A stretch of DNA of 64,000 nt from Flammeovirgaceae bacterium UBA6059 (GCA_002435755.1 DIYH01000016.1:779-64778); one strand, 5' to 3'. Shown: positions 8,595 to 18,154, numbered from the stretch's first letter. The notes: generated by a model from the sequence alone, not told the origin. Translations and numbers: made by a program.

Positions 8595-9965
8595 ATGAAA
8601 TCAAATAAGCTGATTTATTATCTCGCTGCTCTGGCAGTTGCACTTGTTATTGTTGCATTTGTGGGTAAATCTCAGGGTTGGTTTGGCAACAAGAAACCAA
8701 CAGAGGTAGAGTTTGCAATGGTCGAAAGACGTACTATTACTGAGAGGGTAGGAGCGTCGGGTGAGATACAGCCGGAGGTAGAAGTGTCGATCAGTCCGGA
8801 AGTACCCGGAGAGATCATTGAGCTTACGGTCAAAGAAGGTGATACGGTAAGCATAGGACAGCTTTTAGTGAAAATCAGACCTGATAACTTCGTTAGTGCA
8901 TTAGACCGGGCAGAAGCAAACTATAATCAGCAAAAAGCGAATTTAGCTGACTCCAAAGCCAGATTAGCGAGAACTGAAGCTCAGTACAAACGATCAGAAC
9001 TAGAATTTGAACGTCAAAAACAACTGTATGAGCAGAAGGTCATAAGTACGGCAGATTATGAATTGGCGGATGCCAACTTCAATATAGCCCGACAAGATCT
9101 TGAGTCTGCCAGGCAGAATGTCATAGCTTCGGATTATGTGGTCAAGAGTGCTATAGCTTCAGTAGACGAGGCAAAGGAGAATCTTAGGAGAACGAGCATC
9201 AATGCTCCTATGACAGGTACGGTAAGCTTGCTTAATGTAGAGTTAGGTGAACGTGTAGTTGGTACCTCTCAAATGGCTGGTACGGAGCTACTCAGAATAG
9301 CGGACCTGAGTCTTATGGAGGTGCAAGTAGATGTCAATGAAAACGACATTATCAGAATCCAGCAGTCAGATACAGCGACGATTGAAGTGGACTCTTACAC
9401 CTCTATGGACAAGACCTTTAAGGGGCTTGTGACTGAGATCGCCAATACTGCGAACAACAAAGTATCCGATGATGCGGTGACTGAGTTTGAGGTGCGCATT
9501 AGGATACTGAGGTCGTCCTATGAAGATTTAATACTAGAAAAAGGAATCATCAATCCATTTAAACCGGGGATGACTGCAAGTGTGGAAATCATTACAGAAA
9601 CCAAGAAAAACATACTTACGGTACCATTATCGGCTGTGACCACACGCTCTCAGAAGCAACTTGAATCACGAAGGTCTGAGGGTGAAGATGAAGAAGACCA
9701 GGATGAGGAGGAAGAAGGACAAGCAACAGCTGAGGATCGGGAGCTTTTCGAAATAGTCTTTGTTCACGACACGGAATCTGCTAAGCTCATTAAGGTTAAT
9801 ACAGGCATCAGCGATTACGACTATATCGAAATCCTAGATGGACTTAGCGAAGGTCAAGAAATCATATCGGGACCTTACGTAGCTGTCTCTAAACGATTAA
9901 GAGACGGAGATAATGTCACTCAACTCGAGGAAGAAGAGGGGGATGGCCGTAGAGGGGATCGATAG
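8595..9965 (+). CDS. HlyD/MacA-type periplasmic adaptor
   Basis: A 456-residue membrane-fusion protein: one N-terminal transmembrane helix (about 7-25), a split lipoyl domain (E-V-P-G-E-I-I-E-L-x-V-K-E-G-D near residue 73), a coiled-coil hairpin (about 100-195) and a beta-barrel. A stretch at about 360-378 is strongly acidic, almost all Glu and Asp, and is inserted in the membrane-proximal domain, with another acidic patch at the C-terminus. It partners the TolC protein just upstream. The expected MacB-like or RND pump gene does not follow; the next gene is convergent. Confidence 0.93.
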   Translation: MKSNKLIYYLAALAVALVIVAFVGKSQGWFGNKKPTEVEFAMVERRTITERVGASGEIQPEVEVSISPEVPGEIIELTVKEGDTVSIGQLLVKIRPDNFVSALDRAEANYNQQKANLADSKARLARTEAQYKRSELEFERQKQLYEQKVISTADYELADANFNIARQDLESARQNVIASDYVVKSAIASVDEAKENLRRTSINAPMTGTVSLLNVELGERVVGTSQMAGTELLRIADLSLMEVQVDVNENDIIRIQQSDTATIEVDSYTSMDKTFKGLVTEIANTANNKVSDDAVTEFEVRIRILRSSYEDLILEKGIINPFKPGMTASVEIITETKKNILTVPLSAVTTRSQKQLESRRSEGEDEEDQDEEEEGQATAEDRELFEIVFVHDTESAKLIKVNTGISDYDYIEILDGLSEGQEIISGPYVAVSKRLRDGDNVTQLEEEEGDGRRGDR

Positions 9966-10004
9966 ACAAGTCTACCAAGACTTTAAGCGATTACACTCTC
10001 CAGT

Positions 10005-12650
10005 TTATTCACTTCTAAGCGAATTAATGGGATTAGCATTTGCCACTCGAATCACAATTAAACTGGTTGTTAGAAATGCCAATAGCAATACGAATATCCC
10101 TGGTAAGATCAGAAGTAGAGCATTTATGTCAATGTGCTCGGAGAATACGTTTAGCCACTCTTTCATAAGGATGGAACTTAAGGGTAATGCCACAATACAG
10201 GATACTAATACGAGCAACACATACTCAGTGGACAGCAAACGAATAATGCCTATTAAATCAGCGCCAAGGACTTTTCTAATCCCTATTTCCTTCGTTCTTT
10301 GAACGACATTGAAGGAAGTCATCCCGAACAATCCAAGACAGGAGATGATAATAGCCAACCCTGAGAATAAGCTGCTGATACTAGCTACTTGTTGATCCTT
10401 GGCGTATTGGCGATTATAGAATTCATCAAGAAAATAATAATCGAAAGGATCTCTGGGATAAAGCTCCGCGAACAGGTATTCCGCAGCTTCTATCACCGAT
10501 CTGTTAGTACCCTCATGCTTGAAAGCGAAGTAGATCACTGGTGCTAAGCTTAAATCAATGACCATAGGAGATATCTCTCTATGTATTGACTCTTGCCGAA
10601 AGTCTTGATAAACACCAACCACGATGCGTTTTGCCTTCGAACCGATAACCAGTTGCGCACCTACTGCATCATTTGGGTTGTCAAATCCCAGTTTTGTAGC
10701 AGCTGAAGTATTGATCATGATTGATGAGTAATTGTCCAAAGCAGGGTCGAATGACCTGCCAGCGAGGATGACAATATTAAAAGTGGAAAAGAAGTCATAT
10801 CCTACCCAGGTGTAATTAAAACTCTGAGCATTTTTTCGAGAGTTATCACTTAGCCTGACAGGAATTGCATCATAGATTCGCTCTCCGGGAGTGGTCGCCC
10901 CTGAAGTGACATTTATAACACCCGACTGCTTTTGAAGTCCATCAATAAATTGGTTGTAGTGATTGTTAATCAATGAATCAGAGTCTTCATCTGTATGGTT
11001 CGGCCCTTTGATGACCACTACATCATTTAGATCAAAGCCTAAATCGGCTTTGCTTATATAATCAAGCTGATAATACACAATGGTCGTGCAAACTATAAGA
11101 GCTATTGATGTTACGAATTGGAGGACTATCAAGATCCTACCGGAATAGGAGTTTTGGCGATTACTACTGTTGAATGAAGATTTGTTCAAGGGCTTTAGTC
11201 TCGTGATACCTTTCGAATGATACCAGCCTGAAAAGACTGCTCCGAATAGCATGAATATCACCGGATAGATGAACGAGCTTTGATCCCAGATGGTGGGTAT
11301 AGCAATGAACGCCCCAGTCAGTTCTGCTAGTTGATCTACGAAAAGTGTGAGCACGAGCAATCCAAAAATGATAGCAAGACAGCTCACTAAAGCCGCTTCT
11401 ACTAAGAACTGACCAGTTAATTGATTTCCTGAAGCCCCAATCTTTCGACGAACTGTGACTTCATTGTTTCTCGAGAATGTCTTAGCGGTTGATAAGTTGA
11501 TGTAGTTAATCCAGCCTATTACCAGAATCAACCATGCAATTCCAGTCAGCACCTGAACAAGTCTGCCATTTCCTTGTAGTTCTGGTAAGAGCTCGTTTTC
11601 TAAATTTGAATAAAGGTGAATGGAGGCAAGCTTTTGTGTGTCGAAATACTGAGTATATCCATTGACTGCAAGCTCAGCTCCCTGATCAGCCATGTAAAGT
11701 TGATTGAGCTTGGTTTCGAATACTTTTGGATTTGCAGCACCGATCAGCTGTACGTAGGTATAAAACTCATGTGGATTCCAACTCTCCTTAGCTTCTCCTT
11801 CCCACCACCAGTCTATCGTTTCATAAGAAACAAGGAAGTCAAATTGGATGTGAGATTTGAGTGGAGGGTCTTTAATTATTCCTGTAATCTCATATGAACT
11901 GGAAGCACCGTCTATCTTCATGTTCTTACCCATAGGGTCTTCTGTGCCGAAATACTTTGTTGCTAAGGATTCGGTTAGCACAATACTTCTAATACTGCTG
12001 AGGCAGGTTTTGGGATCACCTTGAATCAGTTGAAAATCGAATACATCCAGAAAGTGTGGCTCGACAAATAAGGATCGTGTTTCACGATATTTCACATCTC
12101 CCGCCATCAAAGTTAAATCCCACATGTACTGAAATATTCGTACTACATTTTTGACTTCTGGCATCCGTTGTATGATTCCAGTTAGGCTGGGAGGAGAAGT
12201 AGCAAGGGTACGTACTGGCTCATCAGCTCTGGAGTAACCTGTCGTAATCCGATAGATCGACTGGTGATTTTTGTGGAATGTGTCGAAGCTATTTTGCTGC
12301 TGAGTAAATGTGAGCAGATATAATGCGGCTGCAAAACCTAACCCAAGACCGAATATGCTTACTATGGCGTAAGTCTTATCGCCAAGAATTACCCTTTTAC
12401 CAATCAGGAAATGGTGGCGCATCATGTCCCCATTGACCCATCTGGCGCCTAAAGAAAAAGGTCGAATCAAACCTGGACGAAACAGGCGTAGAACATCAAA
12501 AAAGAATAACAGTCGAGCGTTAAGACCTTGTTCATTGTGCTTGCAAAAGCGCTCGGTAATATCACCTTCCAGGTCTTCCAGGTAATCCGGATTGCAGTAC
12601 CATCTTAAAAACCGAAGGGCGTACTTAGGTATGGACTGCTTCATTTTCAA
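10005..12650 (-). CDS. ABC transporter permease, FtsX/MacB type with PadR-linked prefix
   Basis: An 881-residue permease. The first 90 residues are the soluble prefix domain found in permeases paired with PadR regulators (W-Y-C-N-P-D-Y-L-E-D-L-E-G-D near residue 17). Then come a transmembrane helix near 100, a MacB-like periplasmic domain, an FtsX helical block (about 370-480), a second periplasmic domain and a final FtsX block with E-I-G-I-R-K-V-L-G-A (near 790). It has no ATPase domain, so a separate ATPase must energise it. Its start overlaps the padR stop by 4 bp. Confidence 0.9.
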   Translation of the reverse strand: MKMKQSIPKYALRFLRWYCNPDYLEDLEGDITERFCKHNEQGLNARLLFFFDVLRLFRPGLIRPFSLGARWVNGDMMRHHFLIGKRVILGDKTYAIVSIFGLGLGFAAALYLLTFTQQQNSFDTFHKNHQSIYRITTGYSRADEPVRTLATSPPSLTGIIQRMPEVKNVVRIFQYMWDLTLMAGDVKYRETRSLFVEPHFLDVFDFQLIQGDPKTCLSSIRSIVLTESLATKYFGTEDPMGKNMKIDGASSSYEITGIIKDPPLKSHIQFDFLVSYETIDWWWEGEAKESWNPHEFYTYVQLIGAANPKVFETKLNQLYMADQGAELAVNGYTQYFDTQKLASIHLYSNLENELLPELQGNGRLVQVLTGIAWLILVIGWINYINLSTAKTFSRNNEVTVRRKIGASGNQLTGQFLVEAALVSCLAIIFGLLVLTLFVDQLAELTGAFIAIPTIWDQSSFIYPVIFMLFGAVFSGWYHSKGITRLKPLNKSSFNSSNRQNSYSGRILIVLQFVTSIALIVCTTIVYYQLDYISKADLGFDLNDVVVIKGPNHTDEDSDSLINNHYNQFIDGLQKQSGVINVTSGATTPGERIYDAIPVRLSDNSRKNAQSFNYTWVGYDFFSTFNIVILAGRSFDPALDNYSSIMINTSAATKLGFDNPNDAVGAQLVIGSKAKRIVVGVYQDFRQESIHREISPMVIDLSLAPVIYFAFKHEGTNRSVIEAAEYLFAELYPRDPFDYYFLDEFYNRQYAKDQQVASISSLFSGLAIIISCLGLFGMTSFNVVQRTKEIGIRKVLGADLIGIIRLLSTEYVLLVLVSCIVALPLSSILMKEWLNVFSEHIDINALLLILPGIFVLLLAFLTTSLIVIRVANANPINSLRSE

Positions 12651-12976
12651 TTGTTTAGACTTAACTCAGGGATGGCATTCCATAGGCCAATGCGTTGTTC
12701 TTTGGCTTGAGCAAGTGCTTCCTTGCCATAAGCTGTAAGTGAAAAATGTCGCTTTCTTTTTCCCCCACGTTCTTTGGTGGCTTCTCCAAAACGAGAGGAG
12801 AGGTAACCCTTCTTTTCGAGTCGGCGAAGCACCGTTTGCAATGAGCCAATACTCACTTTACGTTTCAGCCGCTCCTCCATTTCTTCAATGATCGCCAGGG
12901 CATAGACATCATTGTTCAAAATGGCTATGGTCAGCATGATCATTTCTTCAAACTCTCCTAAATGATTTTTGCTCAT
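12647..12976 (-). CDS. PadR family transcriptional regulator
   Basis: A 109-residue winged-helix PadR regulator (subfamily 1). It opens L-G-E-F-E-E-M-I-M-L-T-I, followed by the wing R-R-L-E-K-K-G-Y-L-x-S. It almost certainly controls the permease gene with which it shares a 4-bp ATGA overlap, and probably itself. Two near-identical 20-24-bp sequences lie in the promoter region just upstream and are candidate operators. Confidence 0.95.
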   Translation of the reverse strand: MSKNHLGEFEEMIMLTIAILNNDVYALAIIEEMEERLKRKVSIGSLQTVLRRLEKKGYLSSRFGEATKERGGKRKRHFSLTAYGKEALAQAKEQRIGLWNAIPELSLNN

Positions 12977-12983
12977 CTTATTA

Positions 12984-13057
12984 TTTTATACTCGAATGTA
13001 GTTAATATAAAATCTAAGACAAGAGACATAGTGAATATTTTATACTTACTTGTAGTT
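12984..13057 (-). promoter_or_regulatory. Duplicated 20-bp sequence upstream of padR, candidate operators
   Basis: On the plus strand TTTTATACTCGAATGTAGTT (12984-13003) and TTTTATACTTACTTGTAGTT (13038-13057) match at 16 of 20 positions and are 54 bp apart. The four differences are all in the middle, as expected for two operator copies with a conserved TATAC and TGTAG half on either side. The nearer copy starts 8 bp before the padR start codon. Autoregulation by PadR is inference. Confidence 0.5.
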
Positions 13058-13098
13058 TTAATAGCACTATTTTCGAATTACCATTGTATAGGGGTTAG

Positions 13099-13674
13099 TT
13101 AGATTTGGAACTGCTTGAGTGCTTCGTAGACCTTATGCACTGGAAGCCCCATCACATTGAAGTAGGAGCCTTCTATTGATGTTATCCCTACCTGACCAAT
13201 CCACTCCTGGATGCCATAAGCACCAGCTTTATCGTAGGGTTGATAAGTATCGACATAATAGTCTATTTCACTCTTTTCAAGCTTCCTGAAGTGGACCACC
13301 GTGGTATCGTCGAATGATTTGACTGTACCGTTAATTCCTATTGATACACCCGTGGTTACTTTGTGGGACCTACCGGAAAGTTGGTTGAGCATGTCTACTG
13401 CTTCCGACCTGTCTGCGGCTTTTTCAAGTAATCGATCATCAAGAATTACGGTAGTGTCAGAGGTAATGATCAAACGGTCTCGCAGTTCATCATGATAGGC
13501 AAGGTTTTTCTTTTCCGATAGGAAAGTTGCCACCTCATCTGCCTGGAGATCTGCCGGATAATCCTCTTCGATGTGCTTCGTAAAGACATTGAAGTCGACA
13601 CCCAGGTCTAGGAGTAACTGATTTCGTCTTGGACTATTGGAAGCAAGAATCAGCGGGTGACGTAAATTCATCAT
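13099..13674 (-). CDS. maf: Maf-like nucleoside triphosphate pyrophosphatase
   Basis: A 191-residue Maf/YhdE protein that hydrolyses non-canonical or modified nucleoside triphosphates (dTTP/UTP class) to monophosphates. Diagnostic parts are the N-terminal L-A-S-N-S-P-R-R-x-Q-L-L, the S-D-T-T-V-I-L block at about 71-77, and the late Y-D-K-A-G-A-Y-G-I-Q-E. The gene begins within the last 41 bp of the DUF1015 gene, so they are probably cotranscribed. A second Met at codon 2 is an alternative start. Confidence 0.93.
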   Translation of the reverse strand: MMNLRHPLILASNSPRRNQLLLDLGVDFNVFTKHIEEDYPADLQADEVATFLSEKKNLAYHDELRDRLIITSDTTVILDDRLLEKAADRSEAVDMLNQLSGRSHKVTTGVSIGINGTVKSFDDTTVVHFRKLEKSEIDYYVDTYQPYDKAGAYGIQEWIGQVGITSIEGSYFNVMGLPVHKVYEALKQFQI

Positions 13675-14935
13675 CTTGGATTGATCCGAACAAGAATCCG
13701 CAAATGGCCTTGGGATAGAAATACGTAGATTTTTGAGGAAGGGTATAGCCCGAACGGCAAACTTCCTTCACTGTTTCTATAGGTATGTCCTTGGTAATGA
13801 CGGCAAACTGTGACTCGCCTTTTACAACTCTGTCATGACATACTGTGAAGTTACGTTCGAAACTAATGTGCCTGGAGGCACGCTGCTCCTTACCAGGAAT
13901 ACCCAGAACCTTTTCGAAGATGAAATAGTGCATGACTGTAAGGTCCAACTCCTTGATAGCCTGCGGGAAGTTCCAGCTCATTTCTTTTATCCTCTCCTTC
14001 TTAAGCTTGATTTTGTAGCAGTTGTCATTGATGATCAAGCCAAAAGCCCACTTCTTACCTAAGATGATATCAGGAATATCATTGACATTGTCCACTGCTT
14101 TGATTGTAAAGTCTTTCTCCAATTGTTTCAACAGTTGAGTCTCTTCAAGACCTTCTATACCACTAATCAGACGATGTGTAGGCAGTATTCTAAGGTCGTC
14201 TGACTCAGTGTTCGTCAGATACATCATGTGATAATTGTACCCAGCTTCAGGATCATAATCTGGGCGACTCATTTGCTCCTGTCGATAAAGCATAGATCCC
14301 TCATACCTATGGTGTCCATCGGCCAATATGATCTGTTTGTTTCTAAGTATTCGTATGATCTTATTGATGATCCGGACATCATGGATGACACTTAGTTTAT
14401 CACGAACTCCTTGGTAATCTTCCGTTTCGAAGATTGGATTGGTCATGCTCTCGTCCAGCCATTGCTCTATTTGATGAGACTCATCTGTATAAAGGCCATG
14501 AGTAGGACTTACGTTGAGCTGCGAGGCTTCCAGTATTTCCTTGCGATCATTGACTGAAAACGGCATAGTATTCTCATGATGAAGGATGACTTTTTCATCC
14601 CAATGATATGCCTTGACGAAACAAATGAAGCCCTTGCGACAATACTCTTTAGTACTACCTCTCAGAGAAAAATACTGATAGTACGCATATATTCCCGGTA
14701 GGGTATCCTGTACGATATGCCCTTGATTTTTCCAATCACTGAGCGTACGTGTAACAGCACTCGAAGGGTCTGAGGACTGGGGTACAGATAGATGAATACT
14801 ATTGTAATCGCGGTGGTAAAGTGACGCTCTCTGTCTTTCGGATACCACATCGAAGAGTGGAGAAGTCAATGCCTCAATATCTAGAGCGAGTTGCCTGTTA
14901 TACCGCCACGCTCTCAATGGCCTTATTTCGGCCAT
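13634..14935 (-). CDS. DUF1015 family protein
   Basis: A 433-residue protein of the DUF1015 family. The signature is I-I-L-A-D-G-H-H-R-Y-E at about 204-214; the N-terminal I-R-P-L-R-A-W-R-Y is also typical. The family is widespread and, in Bacteroidota, often near serine biosynthesis genes; a serine-kinase-like role has been suggested for relatives of this fold, but nothing here proves it. The last 13 codons overlap maf. The last residues (after about 417) look poorly conserved, so the overlap may be tolerated tail sequence. Confidence 0.85.
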   Translation of the reverse strand: MAEIRPLRAWRYNRQLALDIEALTSPLFDVVSERQRASLYHRDYNSIHLSVPQSSDPSSAVTRTLSDWKNQGHIVQDTLPGIYAYYQYFSLRGSTKEYCRKGFICFVKAYHWDEKVILHHENTMPFSVNDRKEILEASQLNVSPTHGLYTDESHQIEQWLDESMTNPIFETEDYQGVRDKLSVIHDVRIINKIIRILRNKQIILADGHHRYEGSMLYRQEQMSRPDYDPEAGYNYHMMYLTNTESDDLRILPTHRLISGIEGLEETQLLKQLEKDFTIKAVDNVNDIPDIILGKKWAFGLIINDNCYKIKLKKERIKEMSWNFPQAIKELDLTVMHYFIFEKVLGIPGKEQRASRHISFERNFTVCHDRVVKGESQFAVITKDIPIETVKEVCRSGYTLPQKSTYFYPKAICGFLFGSIQDDEFTSPADSCFQ

Positions 14936-14939
14936 ATTG

Positions 14940-16439
14940 TTACCTGTTTAGTCTGTTGGTTTTCCATTTGCTTTTGGCTGGTGCGCTCACCTCTTTGGTA
15001 TTGTTTTTTGTTTGTGTATTCTCAATGACATGTGTAGCTAACATTGCTGCTATTTCCTGCTCTTCGGTAGTGGTTGCGGCATTTAGATATTCAGGTTTGT
15101 AGTAGTTGTCGACAAACTTGGTATCAAACTTACCGGAAACAAATTGTTCGTGCCGCAGCGCAAATGTACAGAAGGGTAGTGTAGTCTGTATACCTGTGAT
15201 TTGATATTCGTCAATTGCTCTGACCATTCGGTCAATGGCCTCCTGACGATCTGCACCATAGGTGATGAGTTTGGCGATCATTGGATCATAATGAATCGGG
15301 ATCGCCATGCCTTCTTCAAAGCCATCATCAACGCGCACACCTGCACCTTGTGGACGGACGTAGGTTTGTAAAGTGCCTATGTCGGGCAGGAAGTTGTTTG
15401 CCGGGTCTTCAGCGTAAACCCGAACTTCTACGGCATGGCCCGTTTTGTTGATATCATCCTGGCTAATCGGCATTTTTTCACCTTGTGCTACGTGTATTTG
15501 TAGTTTGACCAGGTCTACACCGGTGATGAGCTCTGTGACAGGATGTTCTACCTGCAGCCTTGTATTCATTTCTAAGAAGTAGAAATCCAGTTTTTCATCA
15601 ACGATGAACTCTACTGTACCAGCGTTGTAGTATCCACATGCCTTAGCTACGCCCACAGCCGCTTTACCGATAGCCATTCGTTTCTCATCATCGAGGACTG
15701 CTGATGGTGCTTCTTCAATAACTTTCTGGTGCCGCCGTTGTATGCTACACTCTCGTTCGAAGAAATGAACGATGTTGCCATGATGGTCTCCCATAACCTG
15801 TACTTCAATGTGCTTGGGAGACGTAATGAATTTTTCTATGAACACGGAACCGTCTCCAAATGCCGAGGTAGCTTCAGAAACGGCACGCTCCATCTGATCC
15901 TCAAAATCTGCCGGGTCGTCAACCACACGCATACCTTTACCACCACCACCGGCGCTGGCCTTTATTAATATAGGATAGCCAATGGTCTCTGCAACTTTTT
16001 TAGCAGCAGGTATGTCGGTAATGGCTTTGTCCATACCTGGTACCATCGGAATATCATACTTGGATACCGCTTCCTTGGCGGCAAGTTTACTACCCATTAC
16101 TTCTATGGCTTCAGGTGAGGGACCTATGAATATAATGCCTGCTTCTGTTGCCTGCTTGGCAAAAGCCGCATTTTCCGATAGGAAACCATAGCCAGGGTGT
16201 ATAGCATCTACACCAAGTCTCTGACAAACTTCTATGATCTTATCACCCCTGAGATAAGACTGGTTGGAGGCTGCCGGCCCAATACATACTGCCTCGTCGG
16301 CAAAACGCACATGTAGTGCATCACGGTCTGCCTCACTGAATACAGCTACTGTTTTGATGCCCATTTCTCGTGCGGATCTCATTACTCTGAGGGCGATTTC
16401 GCCTCTATTGGCTACTAGGATTTTTTTGATTTGAGTCAT
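14940..16439 (-). CDS. accC: Acetyl-CoA carboxylase biotin carboxylase subunit
   Basis: A 499-residue biotin carboxylase that uses ATP and bicarbonate to carboxylate the biotin on its carrier protein, the first step of fatty acid synthesis (or of a propionyl-CoA carboxylase). Features are the N-terminal K-I-L-V-A-N-R-G-E-I-A, the glycine-rich ATP loop A-S-A-G-G-G-G-K-G-M-R near 164, E-R-E-C-S-I-Q-R-R-H-Q-K and E-M-N-T-R-L-Q-V-E-H. A basic tail of about 45 residues past the usual end is unlike E. coli AccC. No biotin carrier gene is adjacent. Confidence 0.93.
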   Translation of the reverse strand: MTQIKKILVANRGEIALRVMRSAREMGIKTVAVFSEADRDALHVRFADEAVCIGPAASNQSYLRGDKIIEVCQRLGVDAIHPGYGFLSENAAFAKQATEAGIIFIGPSPEAIEVMGSKLAAKEAVSKYDIPMVPGMDKAITDIPAAKKVAETIGYPILIKASAGGGGKGMRVVDDPADFEDQMERAVSEATSAFGDGSVFIEKFITSPKHIEVQVMGDHHGNIVHFFERECSIQRRHQKVIEEAPSAVLDDEKRMAIGKAAVGVAKACGYYNAGTVEFIVDEKLDFYFLEMNTRLQVEHPVTELITGVDLVKLQIHVAQGEKMPISQDDINKTGHAVEVRVYAEDPANNFLPDIGTLQTYVRPQGAGVRVDDGFEEGMAIPIHYDPMIAKLITYGADRQEAIDRMVRAIDEYQITGIQTTLPFCTFALRHEQFVSGKFDTKFVDNYYKPEYLNAATTTEEQEIAAMLATHVIENTQTKNNTKEVSAPAKSKWKTNRLNR

Positions 16440-16526
16440 ATCTGATGATGCTTATGCGCCTATTACAATGCTAGCGAAATAAAACAATACCGCACGTTTC
16501 ACAAATGATGAAAATCATGCCTTGGA

Positions 16527-16557
16527 TTTGAGAATGATACCTTAAGTACTAACTTTG
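16527..16557 (+). promoter_or_regulatory. Bacteroidota-type promoter
   Basis: TTTG at 16527-16530 and TAACTTTG at 16550-16557 are separated by 19 nt, matching the Bacteroidota primary sigma consensus exactly (TTTG, then TAnnTTTG). The predicted transcript would start near 16563, about 40 nt ahead of the oxoamine synthase ATG. Confidence 0.75.
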
Positions 16558-16605
16558 TGCAGTTTTAACGGAAGATCTAAACACGGGTAATTAAAGAGCT
16601 TTTTA

Positions 16606-17868
16606 ATGGATTTATTTGACAAGTTGCTATTGGACAAAGGGCCATTGGGTCGTCATTCGGGAATGGATGACAATTTTTATATGTTCCCTAAGCTTGAAGG
16701 TGAGCTAGCGCCACGGATGAAGTTCAAAGGTAAGCAAGTCCTAAACTGGAGTTTAAATAACTATCTGGGACTTGGTAATCATCCTGAAATAAGAAAAGTG
16801 GATGCTGACGCTGCAGCCGAATGGGGTCTTGCTTATCCCATGGGCGCAAGAATGATGACTGGCAACACGAGCTATCATGAACAGCTTGAAAGGGAATTAG
16901 CAGACTTTGAAGGAAAAGAAGATGCTATGCTTCTCAATTACGGTTATCAAGGTATTATGTCTATCATTGATGCACTTGTGGACCGTAAGGATGTAATTGT
17001 GTATGACGCTGAATCTCATGCTTGCATCATCGATGGATTGAGAATGCATATCGGCAAGAGGTTTGTGTTTCCACACAACGATATTGAAAATCTCAAGCGT
17101 CAATTAGTGCGCGCTCAGAAGCTGACCAATGAATCAGGAGGAGGTATTCTTGTGATTACTGAAGGAGTCTTCGGGATGTCCGGGAACATGGGTAAGCTTG
17201 CTGAGATTGCCGAACTGAAGAAAGAATTTGATTTTAAACTGCTCGTAGATGATGCACATGGATTTGGAACCATGGGAGCGACCGGAGCAGGAGCAGGCGA
17301 AGAACAGGGTGTACAGGATGAGATCGATCTGTACTTCTCGACTTTTGCCAAGTCAATGGCGAGTATAGGTGCTTTTGCGGCAGGGCGTCATGATGTGATC
17401 GACTTTTTAAGATATAATGTACGTTCGCAAATTTTCGCTAAGTCTCTACCTATGCCTTACGTGATCGGTAACCTTAAGCGTCTCGAGATGCTGAGGACTC
17501 AGCCAGAGCACAAGGCAAAGCTTTGGACTATCGTGAATGCTATACAGAATGGATTTAAGGACAAGGGTTACGATATAGGAACTACCCAGTCTCCTGTGAC
17601 CCCAGTACTACTCACTGGTGATGCACTTGAAGCTGCGAACCTGACAAAGGATTTGCGTCTCAACTTCAATTTGTTCTGCTCGGTGATTGTTTATCCTGTT
17701 GTACCTAAAGATGTGATTATGCTAAGAATTATCCCTACGGCGGTACATACCTTAGAGGATGTAGCCGAAACAATTTCTGCTTTCGAAGCTGTCAAATCGA
17801 AGCTGGATAATGACGAATACAAAATGGCAGGTCTTGAAGGAGCGACTTTCGCTTCTAAAATGTCCTAA
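16606..17868 (+). CDS. Alpha-oxoamine synthase (serine palmitoyltransferase / cysteate acyltransferase type)
   Basis: A 420-residue PLP enzyme of the alpha-oxoamine synthase group, which condenses an amino acid with an acyl-CoA. The PLP lysine is Lys249 in F-S-T-F-A-K-S, and the ring-contacting D-D-A-H-G-F-G is at 215-221. The N-W-S-L-N-N-Y-L-G-L start resembles serine palmitoyltransferase and the sulfonolipid enzyme cysteate fatty acyltransferase; Bacteroidota carry either or both. The product would be a sphingoid or capnine base for membrane lipids. Sequence alone does not separate the two substrates. It has its own promoter and is followed by the histone H1-like gene. Confidence 0.82.
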   Translation: MDLFDKLLLDKGPLGRHSGMDDNFYMFPKLEGELAPRMKFKGKQVLNWSLNNYLGLGNHPEIRKVDADAAAEWGLAYPMGARMMTGNTSYHEQLERELADFEGKEDAMLLNYGYQGIMSIIDALVDRKDVIVYDAESHACIIDGLRMHIGKRFVFPHNDIENLKRQLVRAQKLTNESGGGILVITEGVFGMSGNMGKLAEIAELKKEFDFKLLVDDAHGFGTMGATGAGAGEEQGVQDEIDLYFSTFAKSMASIGAFAAGRHDVIDFLRYNVRSQIFAKSLPMPYVIGNLKRLEMLRTQPEHKAKLWTIVNAIQNGFKDKGYDIGTTQSPVTPVLLTGDALEAANLTKDLRLNFNLFCSVIVYPVVPKDVIMLRIIPTAVHTLEDVAETISAFEAVKSKLDNDEYKMAGLEGATFASKMS

Positions 17869-17951
17869 AAAAGGCCTCAGACTATCGTATATTCATCAAT
17901 TTACTTATATTGCTACACCATTAATTATCAGTAACCCTAAAAAAAATTAAT

Positions 17952-18128
17952 ATGAAAAGATTCGAAGAATTAAAAGAGTTGGTTATGTCATTGGAAGGTG
18001 ACTTTTCTAAGTTCTACGACAAAGGCAATCAAGCTGCTGGTACGAGAGTTAGAAAAGGAATGCAGGAGATGAAAAACCTAGCTCAAGAAATCCGAGTTGA
18101 AGTGCAGAACATGAAGAACGAGGGTTAA
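17952..18128 (+). CDS. Histone H1-like protein (Hc1-type)
   Basis: A 58-residue protein beginning M-K-R-F-E-E-L-K-E-L-V, with G-D-F-S-K-F-Y-D-K-G-N at about 16-26 and a basic amphipathic region G-T-R-V-R-K-G-M-Q-E-M-K-N. This matches the small histone H1-like (Hc1) proteins common in Bacteroidota. Compared with chlamydial Hc1 it lacks the long lysine-rich tail. Its exact role is unsettled; DNA association is assumed from the family name. It is preceded by an A-rich leader and followed directly by a terminator, so it is probably a short, possibly abundant transcript. Confidence 0.85.
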   Translation: MKRFEELKELVMSLEGDFSKFYDKGNQAAGTRVRKGMQEMKNLAQEIRVEVQNMKNEG

Positions 18129-18154
18129 TCAGTCGAGCACTATTAAGATACATG

